The notes beneath the pieces were generated by a model. The model saw only the letters and a list, made by a program, of their open reading frames with translations, searched no databases and had not been told where the DNA came from. Below, one piece after another: positions 24,973-33,599 of a stretch of 64,000 bases of DNA (its first letter is position 1; each line of letters opens with the position of its first letter). The translations under genes and the position numbers were made by a program. The DNA is from Allocoprobacillus merdigallinarum (lineage in GTDB: Bacteria; Bacillota_I; Bacilli_A; Erysipelotrichales; Coprobacillaceae). Location of the stretch: assembly GCA_019117525.1 (NCBI GenBank), contig DWZO01000063.1, positions 3,895-67,894 of the forward strand. The letters run 5' to 3'.

Positions 24973-25978
24973 AGTGATCAAACATATAGATGATCAAATT
25001 GATTTGATTTCTATGAAAAATGAACAATTAGAAGTTGTTGTATCCAATTATGGATGTACAATTATCAAAGTTATCATGGCAGATAAAAATGGACATAAAG
25101 ATGATGTCGTTTTAGGTTATGATGATTTTACACAATACCAGACACTAGATGCTTATTTAGGAGCGTTGGTAGGAAGAGTTGCTAATAGAATTAAAGCAGG
25201 ACAATTTCGTTTAAATGGTCAAGATTACCATTTGGCTGTTAATAACGGTCCTAACCATTTACATGGTGGGATCAAAGGATTTAGTTATCAGGTTTTTGAT
25301 TATACAATTGAAGATGAACACACATTAAAACTTCACTATTTATCAAAAGATGGAGAAGAAGGTTATCCAGGTGATTTAGATTTAACAGTCATATATACAT
25401 TAAAAGATGATACTTTAACAGCTCATTATCAGGCAACATCATCAGCAGATACACTTATTAATATTACAAATCATTCATATTTTAATTTGTCAGGACACAA
25501 AGAAAACATCTATCAGCATACTTTACAGATTCATGCATCCCAATTTGCCTGCGTTGACTCTGATGGTTTAACAACTGGTGAATTGAAAGATGTTGAAGGA
25601 ACACCATTTGATTTCAGACAACCTGCACTTATTGGTGAAAGAGTAGAACAGGATGATGAACAGTTAAAAATTGGTAAAGGATTTGATCATCCATTTCTTT
25701 TTGATACGCAAAGCAATCAGGTGATTTTAACTCATGAGCCAACAGGAAGACAATTGATTGTGTCAACGACTTTACCACAAGCTCAGATTTATACAGCTAA
25801 TTATTTGGATGGAAGATTAGGAAAATATGGAGAACGCTATTATGCAAGAGATGCTGTATGTATTGAAACACAGAATATGCCTGATGCGATTCATTTAGAA
25901 GAACATCCAACAACACTATTAAAGAAAGGAGAAACATATGATGAAATAACATCATATCAGTTTAAAGTTATTCAATAA
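24965..25978 (+). CDS. galM: Aldose 1-epimerase (galactose mutarotase)
   Basis: Converts beta- to alpha-galactose, the form used by GalK. The 337 residues include GRVANRIKAGQF, the catalytic histidine in TNHSYFNLSGH, GFDHPFLFD and the C-terminal YARDAVCIETQNMPDA. AAGGAGGAGG inside the galT end gives a strong start. The stop overlaps the galK ATG by one base. Confidence 0.95.
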   Translation: MIEVIKHIDDQIDLISMKNEQLEVVVSNYGCTIIKVIMADKNGHKDDVVLGYDDFTQYQTLDAYLGALVGRVANRIKAGQFRLNGQDYHLAVNNGPNHLHGGIKGFSYQVFDYTIEDEHTLKLHYLSKDGEEGYPGDLDLTVIYTLKDDTLTAHYQATSSADTLINITNHSYFNLSGHKENIYQHTLQIHASQFACVDSDGLTTGELKDVEGTPFDFRQPALIGERVEQDDEQLKIGKGFDHPFLFDTQSNQVILTHEPTGRQLIVSTTLPQAQIYTANYLDGRLGKYGERYYARDAVCIETQNMPDAIHLEEHPTTLLKKGETYDEITSYQFKVIQ

Positions 25979-27258
25979 TGAAAAAAGCAAGTTTAATTAT
26001 TCAAGATATTCAAAATAATGTTTATAATGATACATTTTTAGATATTTATGTTGATCAGGAACAATTAGAACATCAAAAATTAAGATATGTTCAAGCTATT
26101 GAAAAATTCATTGATTTATATGGTGATCAGGAAGTCAGCATTTATAGCACACCTGGAAGAAGCGAGGTTTGTGGGAATCATACTGATCATCAACATGGTG
26201 AAGTTTTAGCTGCAGCTATTAATTTAGATATCATTGCAGTCGTTGCAAAAGATGATACAAAGATTAAAATTTTATCTGATGATTATGATATTGAAGCTAT
26301 TCACATTGATGATTTGACATTAAGAGAAAATGAAAAAGAGTCATCAGAAGGATTGATTCGTGGTATTCTTGCTAGATTCCAACAACTTCAACATAAAATT
26401 GGTGGCTTTGTGGGATATATGACAAGTGATGTTTTACAAGGTTCTGGATTATCTTCATCAGCTGCCTTTGAAGTGATGATTGGAACAATATTATCAGGTA
26501 TGTATAATGATATGAAAGTAGATCCTGTCACAATTGCGAAAATTGGTCAATATAGTGAAAATGTTTATTTTGGAAAACCATGTGGATTAATGGATCAATG
26601 TGCCTGCTCAGTGGGAAGTTTGATTCATATTGATTTCAAGGATAATGAAAATCCTATTGTAGAAAAAATAAATGTTGATTTTCCACGTTTCCATCATAGT
26701 TTGTGTATTGTTGATGTCCATGCTTCACACGCTGATTTAACAGAAGATTATGCGTCTATTCCTGAAGAATTGAAAGAAGTCGATCATTTCTTCCATCAGG
26801 AATACTTAAGAGATGTGGACGAAAAAGAATTTTATGAACATTTAACTGAAGTCAGAGAAGCAGTCAATGACCGTGCTGTTTTAAGAGCCATTCATGTCTT
26901 TAAAGAAAATAAACGTGTTCAACAGGCTGTTCAGTCATTAAAACAGGAAGACTTTGATACTTTTAAGACAATTGTCAAAGCTTCAGGAGAAAGTTCGTTT
27001 AAATATCTTCAAAATATTTATTCTAATCATTATGTTGGACAACAGGCTGTTTCTTTAGCTCTCGCATTGTCTGAAAATTTATTAGGAGCACATGGAGTAT
27101 GTCGTGTTCATGGTGGTGGTTTTGCTGGAACAATTCAAGCTTTTGTAGAAGATGATTATGTTGAAGCATATAAACAGGGAATTGAAAAATATTTTGGTGA
27201 AGGAAGCTGTCATATTTTAAAAATCAGAAAATATGGTGGTATGAAAGTTATTGATTAA
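25978..27258 (+). CDS. galK: Galactokinase
   Basis: Phosphorylates galactose to galactose 1-phosphate with ATP. GHMP-kinase motifs are present: PGRSEVCGNHTDHQHG near 57-72, the ATP loop GSGLSSSAAFE near 154-164, and HGGGFAGTIQAF near 380. At 426 residues it is slightly longer than the E. coli enzyme. It ends the operon; galE is not in the window. Confidence 0.95.
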   Translation: MKKASLIIQDIQNNVYNDTFLDIYVDQEQLEHQKLRYVQAIEKFIDLYGDQEVSIYSTPGRSEVCGNHTDHQHGEVLAAAINLDIIAVVAKDDTKIKILSDDYDIEAIHIDDLTLRENEKESSEGLIRGILARFQQLQHKIGGFVGYMTSDVLQGSGLSSSAAFEVMIGTILSGMYNDMKVDPVTIAKIGQYSENVYFGKPCGLMDQCACSVGSLIHIDFKDNENPIVEKINVDFPRFHHSLCIVDVHASHADLTEDYASIPEELKEVDHFFHQEYLRDVDEKEFYEHLTEVREAVNDRAVLRAIHVFKENKRVQQAVQSLKQEDFDTFKTIVKASGESSFKYLQNIYSNHYVGQQAVSLALALSENLLGAHGVCRVHGGGFAGTIQAFVEDDYVEAYKQGIEKYFGEGSCHILKIRKYGGMKVID

Positions 27259-27267
27259 AATGATAGG

Positions 27268-27303
27268 AGACTTAATTTCTATAAAAGAAGTTAAGTCTTT
27301 TGT
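27268..27303 (+). terminator. Intrinsic terminator of the gal operon
   Basis: AGACTTAA / TTAAGTCT stem extended by TTC/GAA around a TATAAAA loop, followed by TTTTGTTTT. Confidence 0.75.
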
Positions 27304-27433
27304 TTTATCGTCTGGATTATGTTTGTTTTGTTATTGAATTTAAAATGATATAATAATATGAAGAAGAGTTATTTTAAAAAATTGAATATGATAATGATGT
27401 CATAAAAAGATTGTAGAAAAGGAAGTGGTTTTT

Positions 27434-27745
27434 GTGTATTGTCATTATTGTGGAAAAGAGGTTCAGGAGGATATGCAGTATTGTCCAAATTGTGGCTATC
27501 CCTTACAAAATTCACCATATGTCTATCATGAAACAGATGCACCCAGTTTTTTATTTGCTCTGATCTCCTTTTTTGCGCCACTTGCAGGATTGGTTTTATA
27601 TATCATTTGGCGTAAAGACTTTCCTCAAAAAGCGAAGTCCTGTATGAATGGTATGATATGTGGCATCATTGCAGAAATTCTTGTCACAATCTTTTTGAGG
27701 AGCTATCTTTCACAGAATATAATGGGAGTGATGATCAATATATGA
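27434..27745 (+). CDS. Zinc-ribbon membrane protein of unknown function
   Basis: A 103-residue protein starting with a zinc ribbon (CHYCGKE...YCPNCGYPL; two CxxC pairs) followed by two hydrophobic segments (about 38-58 and 72-91). Such proteins are common in Firmicutes; no role is known. I prefer the GTG at 27434, about 10 nt after AAGGA, over a GTG at 27425. Single gene, between the gal operon and the YheO-like regulator. Confidence 0.7.
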   Translation: MYCHYCGKEVQEDMQYCPNCGYPLQNSPYVYHETDAPSFLFALISFFAPLAGLVLYIIWRKDFPQKAKSCMNGMICGIIAEILVTIFLRSYLSQNIMGVMINI

Positions 27746-27775
27746 TTGATGCATCTATAGAAATTTCATAATTAG

Positions 27776-27793
27776 TTTTTATCATGATAAAAA
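27776..27793. promoter_or_regulatory. 18-bp perfect palindrome upstream of the YheO-like gene
   Basis: TTTTTATCATGATAAAAA is a perfect palindrome. With no unpaired loop and no T-run beyond it, an operator (possibly for the product of the next gene) is more likely than a terminator. Confidence 0.4.
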
Positions 27794-27844
27794 AGCTATC
27801 TCTTTTTGAAAATATAGTGTATAATCACATTGGAGGCGAAATTC

Positions 27845-28504
27845 ATGTATAAATTATTAGAACCCTATGCAAAGTTAGTTGATTTTTTAGGGGAGGCTTT
27901 AGGTGATAATGTGGAAGTAGCGCTTCATGATCTCACTTCCAAAGAACAGGAAATTGTTGCGATTGCGAATAGTCATATTTCTGGTAGAGAAATAGGTGCT
28001 AAATTATCTAATTTATCTATTCATTACTTAAAAACAAAACAATATAAAGATCATGATTATGTCATGAATTATAAAACAACAGGTAGTGATGGAAAATTAC
28101 TTCGTTCAGCAACATACTTTATCAAAGAAGATGGGCAGGAAATGCCTGTAGGAATGCTTTGTGTCAATGTCAATATTTCTGATTATGAATATATGGAAAC
28201 GACATTAAAAAGAATTCTTGGTATTAAAGAACGTAAAGACGTAGAATTTAAGCTTGATAATCCAATTGAGATTTTATCATCACCATTGGATGAAATGATT
28301 GATAAATATATTAAAGAATGCCTGGAAAAAATGGGCTTTCCAAGTTATTTTCTAGTTGAAAGATTAAATGTTGAAGAAAAGATCAAGGTTGTCAAATACT
28401 TACAAGAAAAAGGAACATTTAAAGTCAAGGGTGCAATTGTACTTGTTGCTGAAAAATTAGCTGTAAGTGAACCGACAATTTATCGTTATTTAAAGAAAAT
28501 GTAG
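27845..28504 (+). CDS. YheO-like PAS/helix-turn-helix regulator
   Basis: A 219-residue transcription factor of the YheO/DauR type: a PAS-like sensor half (about 1-115, with VEVALHDLTSKEQEIVAIANSHISGR) and a C-terminal helix-turn-helix (about 155-219, ending AVSEPTIYRYLKKM). Relatives respond to small metabolites such as D-arginine or cysteine; the ligand here is unknown. ATG 27845 follows GGAGGCG. It precedes ppaC by 15 bp, so the two are probably one transcript, and the 18-bp palindrome upstream may be its own operator. Confidence 0.82.
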   Translation: MYKLLEPYAKLVDFLGEALGDNVEVALHDLTSKEQEIVAIANSHISGREIGAKLSNLSIHYLKTKQYKDHDYVMNYKTTGSDGKLLRSATYFIKEDGQEMPVGMLCVNVNISDYEYMETTLKRILGIKERKDVEFKLDNPIEILSSPLDEMIDKYIKECLEKMGFPSYFLVERLNVEEKIKVVKYLQEKGTFKVKGAIVLVAEKLAVSEPTIYRYLKKM

Positions 28505-28519
28505 AGAAAGGGGATAGAC

Positions 28520-30160
28520 ATGAAAGATATTGTTTTTGTCAGTGGGCATAAAAATCCAGATAGTGATTCTATTTGTAGTGCGATTGCTTATGCCAATTAT
28601 TTATTTACAATTGGACGTTATAATGCGGTACCAGTCAGATTAGGAGAAATTAATAAGGAAACGGAATATATTTTAAAAAGATTCCATACAGAGATTCCAG
28701 TTTTATTAAAAACTGTTAAACAGACAGTTGAAGACTTAGAATATGATAAAGTGACAGTATTTTCAAAAGAATTAACATTAAAAACAGCATGGTCATTAAT
28801 GAAACAGCAGAATTTAAAAAGTGCTCCTGTATTAGATGATCATAGTCAGTTATTGGGATTATTATCAACTTCTAATATTATTGAAGGATATATGGACCAA
28901 TGGGACAGTCAAATTCTAAAAGAAGCAAATACACCAATTGAAAATGTGATTGATACATTGGATGCAAGTATTCTTTATTTGGATAAACAGTTAAAGACAA
29001 TCAAAGGTGAAATTCATATTGCCGCTATGACTGGCGAAGAAGCTAGTAAACGTGTGCATGAAAATGATGTTGTCATTGTAGGTGGAGATCGTGATGAAGC
29101 GATTGAACATTTAATGAATAAAAAGATATCATTGATTATTTTAACTGGATCACTTTCTATCTCTAAAGAATTATTAGAGCGTTGTGCAGATGCACATATG
29201 AGTGTCATTTCAACACCATTCAATACATTCATGGCATCACAACAAATCATTCAGGCTGTACCAGTAGAATATGTTATGCAAAAAGGTGGTTTAACAACTT
29301 TTTCAACTGATGATACAGTCGATTATGTTAAAGAAGTCATGAGTGAAACACGTTATCGTAGTTACCCAGTTATTGATTTTATGGGTAGAGTTGTTGGATC
29401 TATTTCACGTTATCAGGTGTTAAATGGAATGAAGAAGAAAGTCATTCAAGTCGATCACAATGAAAGAAGTCAGGCTATTGATGGCATTGAAGAAGCTGAA
29501 ATTTTAGAAATCGTTGACCATCATAGAGTTGCTGATATTCAAACAGTTGGACCAGTATTATTTAGAGCTGAACCAGTTGGATGTACTGCAACAATTGTAG
29601 CAAAATGCTATAAAGAATCTGGTGTTGAGATTCCTCAAGATATGGCTGGTTTAATGTTAGGGGCTATTATCAGTGATACATTGTTATTTAAATCTCCGAC
29701 ATGTACACCAACCGATACCAAAATGGCTAAAGAACTTGCAGCTATAGCTGGAGTAGATATTCAAGAATTTGGTATGAGTATGTTTAAAGCAGGAACTTCA
29801 TTGGTTGGTAAAACTGTTGAAGAAATCTTCAATCAGGATTATAAGAAGTTTACATTTGGTGATTTATCAGCAGGTGTTGCACAAGTCAATACAATGGATA
29901 TTGAAGGATTTGCTCCATATAAAAAAGATATGCTTGATTATATGGAACAGGTTGCAAAAGATAATCATATGGAATTTACAATGTTGCTTTTAACTGATGT
30001 TATTAATGCGACAAGTGAAGTTTTAGTCGCAGGACCTCGTAAAGATTATGTGGAAACAGCTTTCCATGTTGAACTTGTTGATCAGCAGGCAAGTTTACCT
30101 GGTGTTATTTCAAGAAAGAAACAAGTTGTACCTGTGATTACTGAAGTTTTAACACAATAA
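28520..30160 (+). CDS. ppaC: Manganese-dependent inorganic pyrophosphatase with CBS and DRTGG domains
   Basis: Hydrolyses pyrophosphate and thereby drives biosynthesis. This is the long CBS-PPase form (546 residues). The DHH catalytic half starts VSGHKNPDSDS (H10, D14, D16) and continues after the insert with VDHHR (D333, H334, H335); DHHA2 follows, with SRKKQ at the end. Between them lie a split CBS pair and a DRTGG domain (about 70-300). CBS domains of such enzymes bind AMP/ADP (inhibit) or ATP (activate) and the DRTGG domain allows diadenosine polyphosphate activation. Confidence 0.93.
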   Translation: MKDIVFVSGHKNPDSDSICSAIAYANYLFTIGRYNAVPVRLGEINKETEYILKRFHTEIPVLLKTVKQTVEDLEYDKVTVFSKELTLKTAWSLMKQQNLKSAPVLDDHSQLLGLLSTSNIIEGYMDQWDSQILKEANTPIENVIDTLDASILYLDKQLKTIKGEIHIAAMTGEEASKRVHENDVVIVGGDRDEAIEHLMNKKISLIILTGSLSISKELLERCADAHMSVISTPFNTFMASQQIIQAVPVEYVMQKGGLTTFSTDDTVDYVKEVMSETRYRSYPVIDFMGRVVGSISRYQVLNGMKKKVIQVDHNERSQAIDGIEEAEILEIVDHHRVADIQTVGPVLFRAEPVGCTATIVAKCYKESGVEIPQDMAGLMLGAIISDTLLFKSPTCTPTDTKMAKELAAIAGVDIQEFGMSMFKAGTSLVGKTVEEIFNQDYKKFTFGDLSAGVAQVNTMDIEGFAPYKKDMLDYMEQVAKDNHMEFTMLLLTDVINATSEVLVAGPRKDYVETAFHVELVDQQASLPGVISRKKQVVPVITEVLTQ

Positions 30161-30163
30161 ATC

Positions 30164-30195
30164 AAAGGACAAGGTTTTCATGCCTTGTCCTTTTA
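30164..30195. terminator. Bidirectional intrinsic terminator
   Basis: AAAGGACAAGG / CCTTGTCCTTT, a perfect 11-bp stem with an 8-nt loop, between ppaC and the convergent HAD gene. Confidence 0.85.
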
Positions 30196-30216
30196 TCAAA
30201 AATGATAAATGAATAT

Positions 30217-30996
30217 TTAGATGATATGATGTCTTTTGAGTGCCTGATAAATACCATCATGATCAATATCATCAGTGACTTCATCAGCGGCTTCTTTGAC
30301 TTCATCCTTTGCATTTCCCATTGCAGCACCAATGTTAACTAACTTTAACATGTCTATATCATTATGCCCATCACCAAATGCCATTGTTTCTTCAAGTGAG
30401 ATATGATAGCTTTTTAAAACTTCTAAAATGCCATTTTGTTTACCACCCTTTTTTGGAATGATATCAATGGCTAAATCATGCCAACGTGTATATTGGCAGT
30501 GGGGCATCTGTTGGAGAATTTCTTGTTCTTGTTCAACTGTAATATCATAAGGAATGACTTGATAAATAGGATAAGTCAAACCACGTTTTAAATCACCTAA
30601 TTCAGGTAAAGGGGTAGAAATGGCTTTTTGAACCGTTTCAACAGCTTGATTGTGGTAATTGATATACATTTTATCATCTTCAACAAAAATACATGGAAAT
30701 GGTTTTTGATCAATGAAAGAAAGAATTTGTTGAATATCTTGTGGATCAATTGGTAAATCATAAATCACTTTGTTTTTGTTGTAACAGTATTGACCATTAA
30801 GTGTAATATATCCTTCAAATTCTAAATCATCTAAAGGTAAATCCCTGATTTCAGAAATATGTCTTCCTGTTGCGATAAAAGTATAAATTCCTTTTTCTTT
30901 TAATAGTTGTAGAGCTAATTTAGTAGATTCAGGAACACTTTGTGTTGAGTGTGATAAAAGAGTTCCATCAATATCAAAAAATATAGCTTTAATCAT
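30217..30996 (-). CDS. Cof-type HAD-IIB phosphatase
   Basis: A 259-residue paralogue of the 18995 gene: motif I FFDIDGTLL (D8, D10), motif II IATGRH, motif III KGGKQNG, motif IV GDGHNDIDML. The start is ATG 30996 after GAGGTG; a longer in-frame extension to 31311 only reads the antisense strand of the neighbouring GDPD gene. Substrate unknown, likely a sugar phosphate. Its promoter and that of GDPD are back to back. Confidence 0.9.
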   Translation of the reverse strand: MIKAIFFDIDGTLLSHSTQSVPESTKLALQLLKEKGIYTFIATGRHISEIRDLPLDDLEFEGYITLNGQYCYNKNKVIYDLPIDPQDIQQILSFIDQKPFPCIFVEDDKMYINYHNQAVETVQKAISTPLPELGDLKRGLTYPIYQVIPYDITVEQEQEILQQMPHCQYTRWHDLAIDIIPKKGGKQNGILEVLKSYHISLEETMAFGDGHNDIDMLKLVNIGAAMGNAKDEVKEAADEVTDDIDHDGIYQALKRHHII

Positions 30997-31018
30997 TTGT
31001 AACACCTCACATTTATAG

Positions 31019-31030
31019 TATAATATTATA
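31019..31030. promoter_or_regulatory. Overlapping divergent -10 boxes
   Basis: TATAAT on the plus strand (31019-31024) is followed directly by ATTATA (31025-31030), i.e. TATAAT on the minus strand. They serve GDPD and the HAD gene; the -35 regions are poor. Confidence 0.4.
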
Positions 31031-31052
31031 GCATAGTGCAGGTGATAAAGAT

Positions 31053-31742
31053 ATGAAATTATTCGCTCATAGAGGATATAGTGCTCAGTATCCAGAAAAT
31101 ACCATGGAAGCTTTTGTTCAAGCTTACCAAAAAGGCTTTGATGGCGTGGAAACAGATGTTCATATGACCAAGGATGGTCAACTGGTTTTGATTCATGATG
31201 AAACCATTGATCGAACAAGTGATGGAAAAGGATATATTCAAGACTACACATATGATGAATTAAAAAGATTTTCATTTTCTCATGGATCTGCTGGTTATTA
31301 TCCTTTACCATTATTAAAAGATTTGCTGACTTTTATTCAAGATAAAGATTTTTTAGTCAATATTGAACTTAAGACAGATGTTATTCATTATACTGAGCTT
31401 GAAGAAAAAGTGCATCAGCTGGTCTGTCAGTTAGGTGTTGAAAAGAAAATTTATTATTCATCATTTTATTTACCATCAGTATTAAAAATGAAAAGTCTTT
31501 ATCCACAAGGATATGTAGGATATTTAATGGAAGAAAATTATGATAAAAAATATCAGGAGCTTCTCAAATATCATATTGGTGCTTTTCATCCACGTTATGA
31601 TTTTTTAAATAGCCAAAGAATCAAACAATTAAAACAACACAATATTCTTGTTGCTTCATGGACAATTCCTGATTTTAAAGAATATCAAAGATTAAAAGAA
31701 TTGGGAGTGGATATACTAATATCAAATGAATATTTGAGGTGA
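31053..31742 (+). CDS. Glycerophosphodiester phosphodiesterase
   Basis: Cytosolic GDPD (229 residues, no signal peptide) releasing glycerol 3-phosphate from deacylated phospholipids. Catalytic residues are visible: H6-R7 in FAHRGYS, E33 and D35 in VETDVH, H48 in LIHDET. The ATG follows AGGTGATAAAG. It is followed by spoVT after 7 bp, so GDPD and the sporulation block may share transcription. Confidence 0.92.
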   Translation: MKLFAHRGYSAQYPENTMEAFVQAYQKGFDGVETDVHMTKDGQLVLIHDETIDRTSDGKGYIQDYTYDELKRFSFSHGSAGYYPLPLLKDLLTFIQDKDFLVNIELKTDVIHYTELEEKVHQLVCQLGVEKKIYYSSFYLPSVLKMKSLYPQGYVGYLMEENYDKKYQELLKYHIGAFHPRYDFLNSQRIKQLKQHNILVASWTIPDFKEYQRLKELGVDILISNEYLR

Positions 31743-31749
31743 AAGAGTC

Positions 31750-32268
31750 ATGAAAACAACTGGAATGGTTAGAAGAATTGATGATTTGGGAAGAATTGTT
31801 ATTCCTAAAGAAATTAGAAAACAGTTAATGTTGAAAGAAGGAGAAAGTGTTTCGTTTGCAGTAGAACATAATCACATTGTTTTAACAAAATTTTCTATCT
31901 TGCATAAATTAAGTCCCACAATTCAAATCTTATTAGAACGTCTTTATAGTAAGTACCATAATACATTTTTACTGTGTGATAAAAGATGTATTGTGGTCTG
32001 CTCATCAGATGGACTGGCTAAATATCAAAGACGTGATTTAACAAAAGATTTTCTATTATTATTAGATCAAAAAGAACAGCATATTGAAACGACGATGGAA
32101 TTTTATGGTAAGCAGGAACAAGTGACTATTTATCCATTGCTTTGTGAACAGGAAATACAAGGGGCTTTGATTATGTTAAGTCATCAGACACCTTATTATT
32201 TAATGGATCAGACTTTGCTGGATTTTGTGAAAGATATTATTGAGGAGGAAATAGAATCGTGCGTTTAG
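31750..32268 (+). CDS. spoVT: SpoVT/AbrB-family transition regulator
   Basis: A 172-residue regulator with an N-terminal SpoVT/AbrB swapped-hairpin DNA-binding domain (MVRRIDDLGRIVIPKEIRKQL) and a C-terminal GAF-like domain (about 55-172), the architecture of SpoVT, which tunes forespore gene expression. The opening is almost the same as Bacillus SpoVT. The local order spoVT-rqcP-yabP-yabQ-divIC also matches Bacillus, supporting the call over plain AbrB. In Bacillus spoVB and mazG (yabN) stand between; here they are absent. Confidence 0.88.
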   Translation: MKTTGMVRRIDDLGRIVIPKEIRKQLMLKEGESVSFAVEHNHIVLTKFSILHKLSPTIQILLERLYSKYHNTFLLCDKRCIVVCSSDGLAKYQRRDLTKDFLLLLDQKEQHIETTMEFYGKQEQVTIYPLLCEQEIQGALIMLSHQTPYYLMDQTLLDFVKDIIEEEIESCV

Positions 32269-32531
32269 ATAAATTTTTAAAAGTATCAAGAATTATTAAA
32301 AGAAGAACTTTGTCCAAAGAAATGAGTGAAGCTTCACGTGTTAAAGTGAATGGAAAGGTCGCAAAACCATCCACTCAATTAAAGATAGATGACATCATTG
32401 AAGTAGAATTTGGACGTAGTATTCTTGTGGTGAAAGTCAAAGAATTAAGAGAACATGTTTTAAAAGATGATAGTCATATGTTATATGAAATTATAGAAGA
32501 GAAGAAAAAGCCAGAGGTTACAATTTTGTAG
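32259..32531 (+). CDS. rqcP: RqcP (YabO) S4-domain ribosome quality-control protein
   Basis: A 90-residue S4 RNA-binding protein (RLDKFLKVSRIIKRRTLSKEM...VKVNGKVAKPS). In Bacillus RqcP helps RqcH add alanine tails to nascent chains on stalled 50S subunits. GTG start at 32259, served by GAGGAGGAA inside spoVT, with which it overlaps by 10 bp. A terminator hairpin begins within its last codons. Confidence 0.9.
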   Translation: MRLDKFLKVSRIIKRRTLSKEMSEASRVKVNGKVAKPSTQLKIDDIIEVEFGRSILVVKVKELREHVLKDDSHMLYEIIEEKKKPEVTIL

Positions 32532-32541
32532 ACCTCTTTTT
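32513..32541 (+). terminator. Terminator overlapping the rqcP end
   Basis: AGAGGT and TACA pair with TGTA and ACCTCT around an ATTT loop (one bulged G), then five T. It overlaps the rqcP stop codon and separates it from yabP. Confidence 0.7.
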
Positions 32542-32588
32542 AGCATAATTCTTTTTGATATACATATGTTGATGTAGGAGGGTTGAAT

Positions 32589-32882
32589 ATGGATAATAGT
32601 TTACATTTTGAACAGACGCCTTATCATCATGTATGTTTAAAAGATCGTAAAAGTTTAGAGTTAACAGGAGTTAAAAAAATAGAAAGTTTTGATGCATATG
32701 AATTTTTGATTGAAACATCCCTAGGTTATTTAAATATTACAGGAAGTGAACTGACGTTAGTGCGCTTAGATCAAGATCAAAATGAAGTCAGTATTCGTGG
32801 CAATATTGATAGTATCAGTTATGTTTCAGATAAGAAAAAGCAACATCCTAAAGAAAAAATGTTTAATAAACTCTTGAAATAA
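32589..32882 (+). CDS. yabP: Sporulation protein YabP
   Basis: A 97-residue YabP/YqfC-family protein, needed in Bacillus for spore cortex and coat formation in the mother cell. The internal pattern KSLELTGVKKIESFDAYEFLIETSLGYLNITGSEL fits the family. ATG 32589 follows GTAGGAGGG. The stop overlaps the yabQ start (TAATG). Confidence 0.85.
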   Translation: MDNSLHFEQTPYHHVCLKDRKSLELTGVKKIESFDAYEFLIETSLGYLNITGSELTLVRLDQDQNEVSIRGNIDSISYVSDKKKQHPKEKMFNKLLK

Positions 32883-33304
32883 TGTCTTTAATTGTACAGT
32901 TTCAATGTCTGTTTTATTCCTTTTTATTTGGTTTTGTCATGACGGGTGTTTATCATATCATGAATCGTTTGTTGTATGGTGTTCCCATGTTTTTAAGATA
33001 CATTTGTCAATGTCTGATAGGTATCTGTTTTGGAATGTTTTATTTCTATGGTTTGGTGTTCTTGAATGAAGGAATTTTAAGACTTTATTTTTTTATTTTT
33101 ATGTTGATGGGATATTTGTTATATAGTCATTATTATGCGTATTATCTTTTGTACTTTTTAGAAAAGATTGTATCTATTTTCAAAAGAATATTCTCACCTT
33201 TTATCTTCTTTTTTCGTTATATTAATGGTATAATACAAAAAAGAATAGGAAGGATGAAGAGAAAATGGCAAAAAAGAAAACACCAAGATATAAAAAACTC
33301 TTAG
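32882..33304 (+). CDS. yabQ: Sporulation membrane protein YabQ
   Basis: A 140-residue integral membrane protein with about three to four hydrophobic helices and a basic C-terminus (RIGRMKRKWQKRKHQ). Assigned by position between yabP and divIC and by hydrophobic pattern; YabQ proteins are poorly conserved. In Bacillus it is a mother-cell protein required for cortex. Its last 40 bases overlap divIC in another frame. Confidence 0.78.
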   Translation: MSLIVQFQCLFYSFLFGFVMTGVYHIMNRLLYGVPMFLRYICQCLIGICFGMFYFYGLVFLNEGILRLYFFIFMLMGYLLYSHYYAYYLLYFLEKIVSIFKRIFSPFIFFFRYINGIIQKRIGRMKRKWQKRKHQDIKNS

Positions 33305-33558
33305 GCTTTGTCTATATTGGTATTTCTGCTTTGCTGATTTATACCCTAGGAGTGAATGCTTATCGTGTCATAGGTCAAAAGCAGCAGCTCGCACAACTAG
33401 AAGAAAGAAAGGCAGAATTAGAAAAGGAAAAGAAAGAATTATCTGAAGAAGTGGAACTTTTAGCGGATGATGATTATGTTGCCAGATATGCCAGAGAGCA
33501 ATATATTTTTCCTGATGATGGAGAAGAGGTTATTAAATTACCAGAAACAAAAAAATAA
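33265..33558 (+). CDS. divIC: Septum formation initiator DivIC/FtsB
   Basis: A 97-residue bitopic cell-division protein: basic cytosolic start, one membrane helix (about 14-32), a coiled coil (about 38-68, rich in E, K, L) and a short outer domain with YARYAREQYIFPDDGEEV. It bridges divisome proteins (FtsL, DivIB). It overlaps yabQ by 40 bp, as in the Bacillus yabPQ-divIC order. Confidence 0.9.
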   Translation: MAKKKTPRYKKLLGFVYIGISALLIYTLGVNAYRVIGQKQQLAQLEERKAELEKEKKELSEEVELLADDDYVARYAREQYIFPDDGEEVIKLPETKK

Positions 33559-33577
33559 GCTCGGGCTTATTTTTTTG
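33552..33577 (+). terminator. Intrinsic terminator of divIC
   Basis: AAAATAAGC / GCTTATTTT, 9-bp perfect stem with a TCGG loop, then T. It includes the divIC stop codon. Confidence 0.85.
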
Positions 33578-33599
33578 TCTTATCAAAGGAGGTTGTGAA

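Noticed and set aside
30997..31311. N-terminal extension of the minus-strand HAD protein by 105 residues
   Set aside because: The extension is antisense to the GDPD gene, has no family similarity, and a ribosome site stands before the internal ATG at 30996.
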